Below are positions 8,375 to 17,756 of a stretch of DNA of 64,000 bases, in pieces (the first letter of the stretch is position 1; each line of letters opens with the position of its first letter). The notes under the pieces are model-generated. The model did no database searches. It worked only from the letters and a program-made list of their open reading frames with translations, and was not told the origin of the DNA. The stretch comes from Symsagittifera roscoffensis (lineage: Eukaryota > Xenacoelomorpha > Acoela > Convolutidae). The DNA lies in the NCBI RefSeq assembly GCF_963678635.1, contig NC_087064.1, forward strand, positions 58,662,338 to 58,726,337, written 5' to 3'. The translations under genes were made by a program, and so were the position numbers.

Positions 8375-10885
8375 GGGGTCAAGGAGAAGGGGGAACTTGA
8401 GGAAGACAGCTACAAGATCTTGAGCCAGTTCTACGAAGAAAGGAAAGACTTACTTTATCACACAGCTGATGGTATGGTAGCGTGCAAAAGGAGAGATGAG
8501 GAAAAGGTATTACACAAACACAACCTCATCATACTACCACAATTGTACCAAACGGAGGTGCTTTTCAGATCACACGACCAGATGGGCCATCAGGGGATAG
8601 ATAAAGTACAACAAAGGATACTTCATAGGTTTGATTGGCCGGGAATGAGAAAAGCTTGCGAGAGATGGGTGAATGCCTGCCTAGCATGCCTTCAGGTAAA
8701 AGACCCAAGGAAGATGAAGTTTCCCCTCAAGTCTGTCGAGAGTTCGGAATTCAATGAAGTGGTGCAGATAGACCATCAGAAAATCTGCATGACGGAGTCG
8801 GGTTATAACCAAATACTGGTTATAATAGATCACTTCACAAAGTTGGCGGAAGCGGTCCCGTGCCAAACAGCCTCGGCCGAGGAGACATGTGATCATCTGA
8901 TAACGCATTGGATATCGCGGTATGGTTGTCCAATGACTTTCCAGTCGGACAACGGCAAAGCTTTTGTGGGGGACTTGACAAAAGAATTGATGAAGAGATC
9001 GCATATTGCTCAAGCACACTCGTCGACCTATCATCCACAGACCAATGGGTTGGTGGAGAGACAGAACAGGACACTGGTCAACATGTTAAGGGTGTACTGC
9101 TCAAGATACATGACAGACTGGGACAAATACCTGCCACAGGTAGTAGGAACCTATAACAGTACTCAGCACTCAACGACGGGCATCAGTCCTTTCATGATGT
9201 TGACGGGCAGAGAGAGAGCAATGCCTCTGACATTCTTCTACCCGGAATACGAGGGGAAGAGGACGTCGCCTGAAGCATATGTGAAGGAAGCGATCAAAAG
9301 ACAACAAGAGCTAAACGAGCTATGTAGGAGGAATACGGCGCAAGCGCAAATGAGGCAACGCAAGAAATATGACGAAAAAATATTACAAGCAAAGCCATAC
9401 GAAGTGGGCCAGTACGTGTGGGTCTTCCAAAATGTCATACCGCCCAAGGGAACAAAGAAACTACTCAAGAAGTGGAGAGGACCGTTCATGATAACGGAAG
9501 TACATCAACAAGGACGGTTCTACCGCTTGAATACTGGGCGAGCAGCACATTACGAAAATCTGAAGCCTCATGTCCCGTCCCCGGAGGACTGGTGCCTACC
9601 AAAAGACATGGAGGGTCTTGAGTATCTGGTGGTAGAGCCAGCGTGTGAAGTGAATGAAAAAGGCACCAGAGAGAAAAATGATGGTAATGAGAGCTTGAGT
9701 TTGGGTGACAATGAAAAGATAGGAGTGGAGTCTGATGCAGGATCATTTGTAGAAGATGACTGGAACGACCCGGAGCAAGACGAGGTGCCGAAGTGGATGG
9801 AGCCGGATCGACCAACACCACCGGAAACCAGGACTGGCAATCGTAAACGCACCGGCATGAGGTACAACAGGTACGGGGATGACTTCTTGATCGATAAGAT
9901 ACAGCCAGACAAATTGGGCGAGGAACTACTGAATGCAGGCGAACTGGAAGCTGGAGAGCAATGGCAGGTCATTGACGATGGTGGTCATTATCCGCAGGAT
10001 GATTACTCGACGCCAGAATTGGAAACGGATCTCGAACAGAGTGAGATAGAGAGGAGGGAGAACACGAACTTGTGGATTCTAGAGTGGATGCGTGATGTCA
10101 AAGACGAGAGCCGCGAAGGACAAAGCATTCAGCAAGTCGATGTATCAGCAGCAAATTACATGAAGACAGAGGACCCTCTTTTCGGATGGACGGCAACAGA
10201 CAAGCCACTGGACATTCCTCAGGACAATTCAGACCCGACAACATCGACGGGGACGTCGATAAATATTTTTGTCCGGGGAGTGGGGGTAGGACTTACCCAC
10301 ACCGAAAATTTGATGATAAAAAAGCTCAAGGAAGTAAGAGAAACGAGCGAATTGGAACTGGAGGAAGAAGAGCCAGAGCCTACTGTAGGTCGGAATTTCA
10401 AAACGAAATTCGAAATACCCAATGAATACTCGGAGAACCTCATGATAACGGATAGCGACTTCATCCTGTCAAACAGGACCAGCGCGATCTGCATCACGGC
10501 GGACATGAGTTTCAAATCAAGATTGGAAGCTGACTTCAAAAGAGAGTACCAGAATGTAGAGTTTCTGTTCAGACAGAGACCAGGACTGGGAGGGATGGCA
10601 GCGCTTCCACCGTCAGTGGCACAAGTCCCGGGCAAATATCTGTGCTTCCTAGTAACGAGGGTCAACGACAGGAACACAATTGATCCCGAACACGTGATAT
10701 TGGCACTAGCAAGATTACGAGACTTCATGATTGAAAGAGGGATAACAGAGGTCTCAATGCCGGTGTATGACCCAAACAGGCGCAAACTGAGCCCAAGGGA
10801 GTTGTACGCTATCCTACATGTGGTCTTTGCAGAAACTGAGATAATGGTCTATCTTCATAAGAAGTACTACTTGAGCATCGCCTGA
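8375..10885 (+). CDS. pol: Retroelement integrase with GPY/F-like module and C-terminal extension
   Basis: Integrase inserts the DNA copy into host chromosomes. An HHCC zinc-binding region lies at about 8570-8695. The DDE core is at about 8750-9075, with the three catalytic acids in QIDHQ, QSDNGKAF and LVERQN. A chain-termination-like GPY/F module (KKWRGPFMI) follows at about 9470-9500, ending near 9570. About 440 further residues follow: an acidic, low-complexity stretch with no domain I recognise, then a macrodomain-like region (10433-10882). The reading frame is shared with the preceding RNase H part, from which a TAG separates it; no ATG is needed if the parts form one polyprotein. Ends at TGA 10883-10885. 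Confidence 0.88.
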   Translation, partial: GVKEKGELEEDSYKILSQFYEERKDLLYHTADGMVACKRRDEEKVLHKHNLIILPQLYQTEVLFRSHDQMGHQGIDKVQQRILHRFDWPGMRKACERWVNACLACLQVKDPRKMKFPLKSVESSEFNEVVQIDHQKICMTESGYNQILVIIDHFTKLAEAVPCQTASAEETCDHLITHWISRYGCPMTFQSDNGKAFVGDLTKELMKRSHIAQAHSSTYHPQTNGLVERQNRTLVNMLRVYCSRYMTDWDKYLPQVVGTYNSTQHSTTGISPFMMLTGRERAMPLTFFYPEYEGKRTSPEAYVKEAIKRQQELNELCRRNTAQAQMRQRKKYDEKILQAKPYEVGQYVWVFQNVIPPKGTKKLLKKWRGPFMITEVHQQGRFYRLNTGRAAHYENLKPHVPSPEDWCLPKDMEGLEYLVVEPACEVNEKGTREKNDGNESLSLGDNEKIGVESDAGSFVEDDWNDPEQDEVPKWMEPDRPTPPETRTGNRKRTGMRYNRYGDDFLIDKIQPDKLGEELLNAGELEAGEQWQVIDDGGHYPQDDYSTPELETDLEQSEIERRENTNLWILEWMRDVKDESREGQSIQQVDVSAANYMKTEDPLFGWTATDKPLDIPQDNSDPTTSTGTSINIFVRGVGVGLTHTENLMIKKLKEVRETSELELEEEEPEPTVGRNFKTKFEIPNEYSENLMITDSDFILSNRTSAICITADMSFKSRLEADFKREYQNVEFLFRQRPGLGGMAALPPSVAQVPGKYLCFLVTRVNDRNTIDPEHVILALARLRDFMIERGITEVSMPVYDPNRRKLSPRELYAILHVVFAETEIMVYLHKKYYLSIA
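10433..10882 (+). other. Macrodomain-like region at the end of the integrase frame (TARG1/OARD1 type)
   Basis: The last ~150 residues follow the order of TARG1/OARD1-type macrodomains: a strand ending in a short polar turn, SAICITADMSFKS, then a helix with ADFKREYQNVEFL, a central PGKYLCFLVTR strand, a helix LARLRDFMIERG, the strand ITEVSMPVYD, and a final helix AILHVVFAETEIMVYL. In the known family the MP(x)4-5D stretch holds a catalytic aspartate, and an Asp is present here. The glycine-rich loop that binds ADP-ribose in the family is not conserved, and the position of the catalytic lysine of TARG1 appears to be Gln. So the fold is likely, activity uncertain. Family assignment is from memory of the fold pattern, not from a search. 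Confidence 0.65.
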
Positions 10886-11375
10886 GTCGGGTACACGGGG
10901 GTATCGAGTTGGGTGTGAGGGAGGAGTCTTGAGTTAGGTACTGGGGTGCGGCACAGGTAAAGGGATCTTAAGACGTGATTGGCATGACAATTAAATTTTA
11001 AAAAGAATTAACGGTGCTAAAACATAAAATGAATCTGCATGCTTTTAAGGAAATTCCAATTGAATTGTTTTAAGTGATATGAGATTTTAACCACACTGGT
11101 AGAAGGGGGGTCTCTAGGTTAGGAACGTGACATGTTAAGTTTTAACATGCTTTCTGTTTTCAGATCAAGTTTGAAAAACAAAGTTGAAAATCCAACTATA
11201 CTCAAACGAGAAACAGAAAGAGAAATCTTGATTGAACTCGCGATAATCCGCACCTACAGCAAGTATTTGCAAGGGAACATTTCTAGAGAATTCTCGAGTT
11301 GGGTAATACTTAAGTCGGTTTGGTAATTCTTGAGCTGGTTAACACATACCTATATACATCCCGAAGTCACGAAGA
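10886..11375 (+). other. Gap between the integrase frame and the second coding block
   Basis: 490 bases without a convincing gene. An inverted repeat at 11131-11149 (arms CATGTTAA and TTAACATG around GTT) is followed at once by a pyrimidine tract and AG (11150-11162) that look like a 3' splice site. A spliced subgenomic RNA, as retroviruses use for env, could deliver the downstream frame from its ATG at 11376. The small frame at 11132-11326 has no recognisable product. Confidence 0.5.
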
Positions 11376-14300
11376 ATGGCAGACCGATTCTGGAATTCCA
11401 TGCCCGCGGCCCTGAAGAAGCCCACTCTTGATGAGCTGTACAGACGCCTGAGGGACCTGGACTACACCCAGATAGACGAGAGAATGGCAGTAATGCTGAA
11501 TGCCATCCTCCAATTGGAAGACCAGGGTGAGTGCAGGGAGTCTGCAACGGAGGCTGTCTTGATGATCGGGTACACCACCGAGGGTATATCAAACCAAGAA
11601 CAGGACAGATGGTTGTCTTGGAACGTGGATGGAGGAGTAAGGGGCTTTGATTTGGCAAGGAATCCTGGCCTGAGTAACAACACTGAATATGGCGCAGGGG
11701 AGTTCCCACTACCGGCTAGGCCAACAGCAAGATCTACAAGCCAGGGCTCGAGTAGGGTGCCGTCGATGACGCGAGCGCAACAGACGACCGAGGCATATCC
11801 GGATCTGGGTGTTCTAAAGAAAGAGCTCGAGAAGGCGCAGAAGGAGAGGAACAAGGCGAACCTCGATCGGGATCAGGCGAAGCTGGATCGGGAGAAGATT
11901 CAGCTGGAGAGAGACCAGGCAGTCAACGAGCGAGATCAGACTCTGAGGTTACTTGAGATGCTAAAAGTTGAACATCAGCAGGAACTAAGGGTGCGGGAGA
12001 ACGCCGCGAATCGTGATCAACTGAAGTCGGAGTTGGAGAGAATAGAACAGCGACAACGTGAGCTTGACGCACAGAAGGGAGCCAGGCCAAAGGAGCGAGT
12101 GGTGACCAGCTCGAGGCCAGAGTCGCGCATGGAGGTGGATGAAGCTCCCAGGGCAAGAGGACGGTTCAACCTTGACCGCGAGGCCAGAGAACACATGAGT
12201 GAAGGGTTGGAAGACTGGATACCGAATGACGCAACGCCTTCCTTGCGTAGCCTAGAGACACAACCTGTACGTCCACTAATGGATGTGGTGCTGCCGGGAT
12301 ATACCCCAACCTCGACCTCGAGCGACAGTCAGGTGAGTGGCGGCTCATCGCGCCTGAAAGAGCTAGGCGAGAAATTACAGCAGAAAAACCGTGAAAGATC
12401 GGCAAGACCGGAGCTTCCCCCAACTTGGAGGGAACAGCCGGTCAGGAGCGTCGTGATCTCGAGTTATAAGAAAAATACAGAGGGGAGGTACCACAGGCAC
12501 AATCGACTGGATTGGAGTGCGGAACAGGGAGCCAGGAGGGACTGCTTCCATGATGCAGCCTGGGTGGAGTATCTCGCGCCACCTCGTGTGCCAGAGGGTG
12601 CAGTTCACCTAATCATAGGGGACAGCCTGGTGCGGGTGTTGACCCGGATCCAGTCGCATTGGCAGACAGGAATCTTGAGTTTCGCTGGAGCTGCCACGCC
12701 ACAGATATTGGCAACCCTGGACATGCTAGGGATGACTAAAGTATACACGGTGACCCTGATGATCGGGACTAACGATGTTTCAAGGGTAGAAGCGAGGAAA
12801 ATAACGAGGCTGTACGACAAGATGAGCTGCCTTTTTGAGGAGCTGAGGATCCAGATGGACCCCATCCTGCTGACGGTATGTACGGTCCCCTACAACATGA
12901 TGTTTGATCAGCACGCCTTGGAGATGAACGAGAAGGTGCGGAACCTAAACAAGGTGATCCGAGACATACACCGGAAGAGTGTGCTTCCTGTCAGACTGTT
13001 GGACGTAGCGGAGCGCATGGAGAAAAAGGGATTCCCTGAAGACACCTCCAATGATGGAATCCATTTCGATAGGCCAAGGGGAGCGGAGTGCCTGAACGAC
13101 GTCTTCCAGGAACACATAAACACGCTAGAGTCGGATCTGCTAGAGACAGCCCAATTCACATTAGGACCACCTCCGAACCCACCATTCCTTGCCTCAAGGG
13201 CCTTGTCTGGTCGCTTGGGAACGAGAGTTGACACTAGAGACGGTTCGAGGAGCAACCAGACCCGATTGCAGAGTGCCACGCCAATGGAGTCTGAGGAGGT
13301 GACGTCATCAACACCTCCAGGCTCGGCGATATCCTCAGTGGTAGTGGCAGAGAGCAAGCGGGAAAAGAGGTCTATGGAGACCGCTCGCTTGAGATATCCT
13401 GAGAAGGTGAAAGAACTGGACCTAGAGAGTTTGGAATGCAGGCGAGAATTGGCGGAAACCCTGGGGATTGAACGAGTGTCGCACGAGGATTTGAATAGAC
13501 ATCATTCTGTGGACTGGTTGAAAGCTCATGAGGCGCACTTCTCGAGAACGAAATTGATGGAGACCACAGACCTGACTGGAATTCCCACAAAAGCGATCAT
13601 GGGACCCATTAACTACCGACCTCTCAAGCTGCTGGGGAGTCCTGGACTTATAGCAGAACCTCCCAAGCACCGAACGAGCATCGCCAGGATCAGGTTGGCG
13701 ACCCCGGCACAGTTGAAAGTGGTAGACAAGCTACTCAATCCAGGGTCGATGGAATTGCCGGATGCCGCTTACGAAGGCTCGAAATTGGCCGAAGATCCCA
13801 GGTACGGGAAGCCCTGTGGCAGCACCCAGCTGGCTAAAACCCTGGCAGTTTATGATAGAGCAGATCCAGCTGCTGCGAGAGTAGTCATTGTGGCGGGGTC
13901 GGACTTCGAAGGAACGTCTCCCAAGTTGTTCTGGCCGGAGACTCTGATATACTCTTTGCCAGGAGCTGAATTAAATCAGATGTTAACTCTGGTGGTGGCA
14001 ATAAAGTCGGAGATGCCCTGTGAACCTGAGCTGCTATTGTTTGCAGGAATGAATGATCACCTGCACGCGATGGGACTTCTTGAGCAACTGAAGGGCGATG
14101 AAAATCCGACATCGAGGAAGATATGGGAAGCCATTCAGGCGTTGTTTGCGGCGATGAATGAAGTGCAAGAGAATGTTGTCTCGAGATTTGGGTCCAAGAC
14201 GAAGGTGATGTTTACCACATCACCTGGATACGCGAATATGCCACCCGCCCTACAATTCGTGTACGCGGTCTTGATCCTGATAGCAGAAGGGAATGAATGG

Positions 14301-17198
14301 CGGACTCTAATGGCAGCCCCCAATCGGGAGTTGGAGCCATCGAACCTGAGGCTTCGAAAGTCAGAATTGGCGGCGGCATGGGCGGACATATCTCATGCAC
14401 TGAGGGGCTTTTATGGACTAGCCGACATCCTGATCGTATTAGATGAGGTGCTCTTGCTAGAGATATCGAACTTTGCCAGGCAACTCAAGTTCAGCCCAGT
14501 CATCGGGGACGATCACCCGGCGATAAGCCAATTGACGGCCAGCTTGTGGTTTCGGAGTATGGATGTGAAGATCACAAACTCCACCAGCAAGTCTAGAGGT
14601 CCCAGTAACGAGAGAAGAAATGTGGCCGAGACGGAAAAGCAATTAGAATCGATGAAATATCGATTGACTCAAGAGAATGGCTGGTGGCCATTTTTGACAC
14701 CAAGGCTGGAGAACGCCACGAACAAGACGAGGGAGGAAGCACCACCCCTCGTGAAACAAGTCTGGAGTTTTCTGGAGAAACAACTGGAGCTGGCCGAAAC
14801 AAGAGACATGACGGTGGCTAGATTTGTCTCGGCCGCCAATGAAGTGACGATTGGAGGGTTCTGGAGAGAGCACGCCAAGGGTGAATTGAGGACTAGGAGG
14901 GATTATGAGATTCTCAAGTTCTTGAGTCCTTGCTGGGAGAAGGAATTCATGGCAGGAATGTTCGGCACCACGGCGACTATCTTTGAAGCCTTCGTGCAGG
15001 AGATACTGGGCATGCCCATCAGCGTGCTCTTGGCTTTGTATTTGGTTTACCCCAGATACTTGTTCAACATGGGCCCAGCATACATGTTTAGTCGAGGAGT
15101 GGAGACACTTCGAGTTGATGGGTACCTGGCACTATTACTCTTGACCCATGGGGAATTGGTGTCGTTTCATCGATTAATGGAATATGGAGAGCCTCTGTCT
15201 ATGGGGAGAGTCCACTCGAGCATTGAAACCAGCTCCTACAAGTGTGCCGCAGGGTTGAAGACGTTGTTAGTGCAATACCTCATGATGCAGAATCGGCACA
15301 TGACGGGTGAAGATGAGAATCCAACCTCGAGAGAAGAATGGAAGAAGACGAATAGAGGGATGCCTCTGCTGACGGACCTATGCCTGGCAATGAGGTCGGA
15401 CCCAATGGGGATAATCCGGGGCCTAGAGGAGGTGGTGACCTGCATTTATGGTCCAGCAGTGACGTACGCGTTCCCAGATCCCCTGGTGACAACGTATCGT
15501 CACTCTGTAACGCACTTGAGTCTTATCAGTATACTGGATGGGACGGCGTTAAATTGGTGTCAGCAGGAGGTGCTCAGAGCGCGAATGAGCAACACGGTAC
15601 TCTTTGGAAAGGTGAAAGATGCCGAGCTAATAGTGTACAACTTCAGGGGGCAAATGCAATGTAGAATGGGAGGCAAGCGAGAGGGTCCCATCGAAATGTA
15701 TCCCAAGTTCTGGAACTTGAACCCATTGACGGCAGACGGACGAGGTATCTTGAGAATTCCTGCCTGGAAGGAGTGCTTTGCACTGGTGAAGAGGGAGCTG
15801 GAGACCATAATGGAGAAAGAAATCCTCCCAGCCACCATGCCTGAGTTCCCAATAGTCAGGAGGATGACCTTAGGAATGAACAGTCCCTTGGTAGTTCCCT
15901 CCATAATGGCGAGGATGACGACGGAGGAAATGCAGAAGTATTTCACTGATGGCTGGGACCCCCTGTTCATCGGCTACACGGCGGCGGTCTCCTTCCATAC
16001 TAGCGAGGCGAAGGTAAATTCGTGGACGACGCAAGCGAAAAAGAGGAGAGGTTCGCAACCCCCCGGATATGAGGTGCGAAAGGTCTTGAGAACTCTTGAG
16101 CAGGAGGGACTTGAGAACATGCTACCCATATGGGATGATGGCAGGATGATCATGATGGAGGGGCACGTCGCATTGGTGGACAATATGAAATTTGCAACGA
16201 GAAAATATAAGGCACCCTATGGCTTAGAACAGGTAGAAATGAGACAGGAGGGAAAAGAACTAGATGCCGCAGGTCAACTGCATGTAGCTCTGACGGAATA
16301 CAAGAAACTGGACCCTACGACACCATCACCACTGTCAGTGGACACGCCTGGAGACAAGAGGAGTGGACCCGTTGAGGACCGATTCAAAAGAATTCTCGAG
16401 AGAAGGAGAAATGAATCAGAAGAAGAGAGTATGGATGAAACTCTCAGTGAAGCCGGCGAAGACATGGAAGTGGGGAATACGCCTGAACCAGGGCCATCAG
16501 GGGAGGAGCTCACCACTCAAGAGCTGTTGAAAGACTTGAGCGAGGAGAATTGGGCAGATACTGCCACCCCACCTCTGAATCCGTCCCCCCGGAAGAACCT
16601 GGAATTGCCATTGGCAGGTGAGACTTTCAATATGGGGATGTTACTCTTGAGCTCGGAGGAAAGGGAAAGGAACACGTTCGAAGGGAACAGGGACATGTTA
16701 CTGGGATCTCTGAAGGACGATGCTTGGCAGGAGTTCTTGGAAGAATTCAATCAAGAAGTGGGCAGCGAGACGACGCTGGACAAATTCAAGGAGGAACTGT
16801 GGGACACAGTCGTAAGATTTGGAGAACCGCTTCTGATAGGAACGGGCCTGGATGAGAAGGCGAGAAAAGAGCTGCTGAGCAAGCTGGTAGAGCTGAGGAA
16901 TTCACGATCGAAGACTAGAGAAGAAAAATGTGAGGACAGCTCTACTCTGAAACAAAAAACTGTAGATAAAAGAGTTGATGATATAAAAAGGGATAAGGTT
17001 GGGACTAGTAATATAATTAAAAGTACTAATATCCTTAAGGCTCGAGCAGGGGGGAGGCAAGAGTTGGAAGGATTGGACAGAGAGGTCGAATCAGTGATGG
17101 TAGCTACAACACCCTCAAGCACAAATGTGAAGACTCGCAAGAGGAAGAGAGAAGTAGAAGGATTGGGTAGTCCTTCAGTGGATGCTGTTTCGGAATGA
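11376..17198 (+). CDS. Large retroelement protein with coiled coil, SGNH/GDSL hydrolase domain and second SGNH-like domain
   Basis: 1,940 residues from ATG 11376 to TGA 17196. A coiled coil rich in repeated LDRDQ/LERDQ blocks lies at about residues 145-240. An SGNH (GDSL) hydrolase domain spans about 405-590: block I GDSL at 415-418 with the Ser nucleophile, a block II-like Gly in SFAGAATPQIL, block III GTND at 464-467, and block V DGIH with Asp 560 and His 563. Such domains are esterases or acyl hydrolases; esterase domains are also known in ORF1 proteins of some CR1/L2-type LINEs. A second region at about 835-1060 has the same layout in altered form (GSDF, GMND, GDDH) and is probably inactive. 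The rest up to 1,940 is unrecognised and ends in an acidic and basic tail. No signal peptide or membrane segment of an envelope protein is evident. Confidence 0.8.
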   Translation: MADRFWNSMPAALKKPTLDELYRRLRDLDYTQIDERMAVMLNAILQLEDQGECRESATEAVLMIGYTTEGISNQEQDRWLSWNVDGGVRGFDLARNPGLSNNTEYGAGEFPLPARPTARSTSQGSSRVPSMTRAQQTTEAYPDLGVLKKELEKAQKERNKANLDRDQAKLDREKIQLERDQAVNERDQTLRLLEMLKVEHQQELRVRENAANRDQLKSELERIEQRQRELDAQKGARPKERVVTSSRPESRMEVDEAPRARGRFNLDREAREHMSEGLEDWIPNDATPSLRSLETQPVRPLMDVVLPGYTPTSTSSDSQVSGGSSRLKELGEKLQQKNRERSARPELPPTWREQPVRSVVISSYKKNTEGRYHRHNRLDWSAEQGARRDCFHDAAWVEYLAPPRVPEGAVHLIIGDSLVRVLTRIQSHWQTGILSFAGAATPQILATLDMLGMTKVYTVTLMIGTNDVSRVEARKITRLYDKMSCLFEELRIQMDPILLTVCTVPYNMMFDQHALEMNEKVRNLNKVIRDIHRKSVLPVRLLDVAERMEKKGFPEDTSNDGIHFDRPRGAECLNDVFQEHINTLESDLLETAQFTLGPPPNPPFLASRALSGRLGTRVDTRDGSRSNQTRLQSATPMESEEVTSSTPPGSAISSVVVAESKREKRSMETARLRYPEKVKELDLESLECRRELAETLGIERVSHEDLNRHHSVDWLKAHEAHFSRTKLMETTDLTGIPTKAIMGPINYRPLKLLGSPGLIAEPPKHRTSIARIRLATPAQLKVVDKLLNPGSMELPDAAYEGSKLAEDPRYGKPCGSTQLAKTLAVYDRADPAAARVVIVAGSDFEGTSPKLFWPETLIYSLPGAELNQMLTLVVAIKSEMPCEPELLLFAGMNDHLHAMGLLEQLKGDENPTSRKIWEAIQALFAAMNEVQENVVSRFGSKTKVMFTTSPGYANMPPALQFVYAVLILIAEGNEWRTLMAAPNRELEPSNLRLRKSELAAAWADISHALRGFYGLADILIVLDEVLLLEISNFARQLKFSPVIGDDHPAISQLTASLWFRSMDVKITNSTSKSRGPSNERRNVAETEKQLESMKYRLTQENGWWPFLTPRLENATNKTREEAPPLVKQVWSFLEKQLELAETRDMTVARFVSAANEVTIGGFWREHAKGELRTRRDYEILKFLSPCWEKEFMAGMFGTTATIFEAFVQEILGMPISVLLALYLVYPRYLFNMGPAYMFSRGVETLRVDGYLALLLLTHGELVSFHRLMEYGEPLSMGRVHSSIETSSYKCAAGLKTLLVQYLMMQNRHMTGEDENPTSREEWKKTNRGMPLLTDLCLAMRSDPMGIIRGLEEVVTCIYGPAVTYAFPDPLVTTYRHSVTHLSLISILDGTALNWCQQEVLRARMSNTVLFGKVKDAELIVYNFRGQMQCRMGGKREGPIEMYPKFWNLNPLTADGRGILRIPAWKECFALVKRELETIMEKEILPATMPEFPIVRRMTLGMNSPLVVPSIMARMTTEEMQKYFTDGWDPLFIGYTAAVSFHTSEAKVNSWTTQAKKRRGSQPPGYEVRKVLRTLEQEGLENMLPIWDDGRMIMMEGHVALVDNMKFATRKYKAPYGLEQVEMRQEGKELDAAGQLHVALTEYKKLDPTTPSPLSVDTPGDKRSGPVEDRFKRILERRRNESEEESMDETLSEAGEDMEVGNTPEPGPSGEELTTQELLKDLSEENWADTATPPLNPSPRKNLELPLAGETFNMGMLLLSSEERERNTFEGNRDMLLGSLKDDAWQEFLEEFNQEVGSETTLDKFKEELWDTVVRFGEPLLIGTGLDEKARKELLSKLVELRNSRSKTREEKCEDSSTLKQKTVDKRVDDIKRDKVGTSNIIKSTNILKARAGGRQELEGLDREVESVMVATTPSSTNVKTRKRKREVEGLGSPSVDAVSE

Positions 17199-17756
17199 AA
17201 CTTGAGAGAGACGGCGCCCATGGTTTTGGCTCGATGCAAGACGGCGGCATACAAGAACAGCTCAGAGCTCAGAAGACCACTTGAAGTAGAGAGGGAAATA
17301 GAGACTTCCACCAGTTCGACATCGGAGGAAGACTTCAAGCCTCAGAAGATAAACGTAAAGAGAGGTTCAACGAACGGACAGACATGGGAAGTGGATATCG
17401 GCAAAGAATGGATCTCGAAGGCACATCAGGACATGGGCAAGCAAGTGACGAGTGATCCATTGGAGAGGAACAAGACGAGGAACACTTCCCGGACGTGGTG
17501 GGTGGCCCTTGAAACATTGAAAGAAATGGAGGACTGCTGGAAGAAGTTGGACAGTGGAGTAGCTCGCAAGCGACGCAGTTGGGCCACCCAGCAAAAGGCC
17601 GAGGTTAATAAAATAGAAATGGCAAATCATCTGAAGAGGTCCTGGCAGAGTTTGTTGAAGGATCATTTTGAAGAAGCAATGAGGACACCCTCATCAGCAC
17701 CACCATTAATGGCGAATCCCTTCGTTAGAACTGCAGGACAATTAATGTTCACCTGA
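17199..17756 (+). CDS. In-frame continuation after TGA, unknown protein
   Basis: About 185 codons in exactly the same frame as the 1,940-residue protein, beginning right after its TGA at 17196-17198 and ending at another TGA, 17754-17756. The residues are basic and hydrophilic, with a short Trp-containing helix-like region (TWWVALETLKEMEDCW). I do not recognise a family. Because no frameshift separates the parts, it is best read as the middle of one polyprotein interrupted by stops. Starting at the first ATG (17221) is another possibility. Confidence 0.55.
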   Translation, partial: NLRETAPMVLARCKTAAYKNSSELRRPLEVEREIETSTSSTSEEDFKPQKINVKRGSTNGQTWEVDIGKEWISKAHQDMGKQVTSDPLERNKTRNTSRTWWVALETLKEMEDCWKKLDSGVARKRRSWATQQKAEVNKIEMANHLKRSWQSLLKDHFEEAMRTPSSAPPLMANPFVRTAGQLMFT

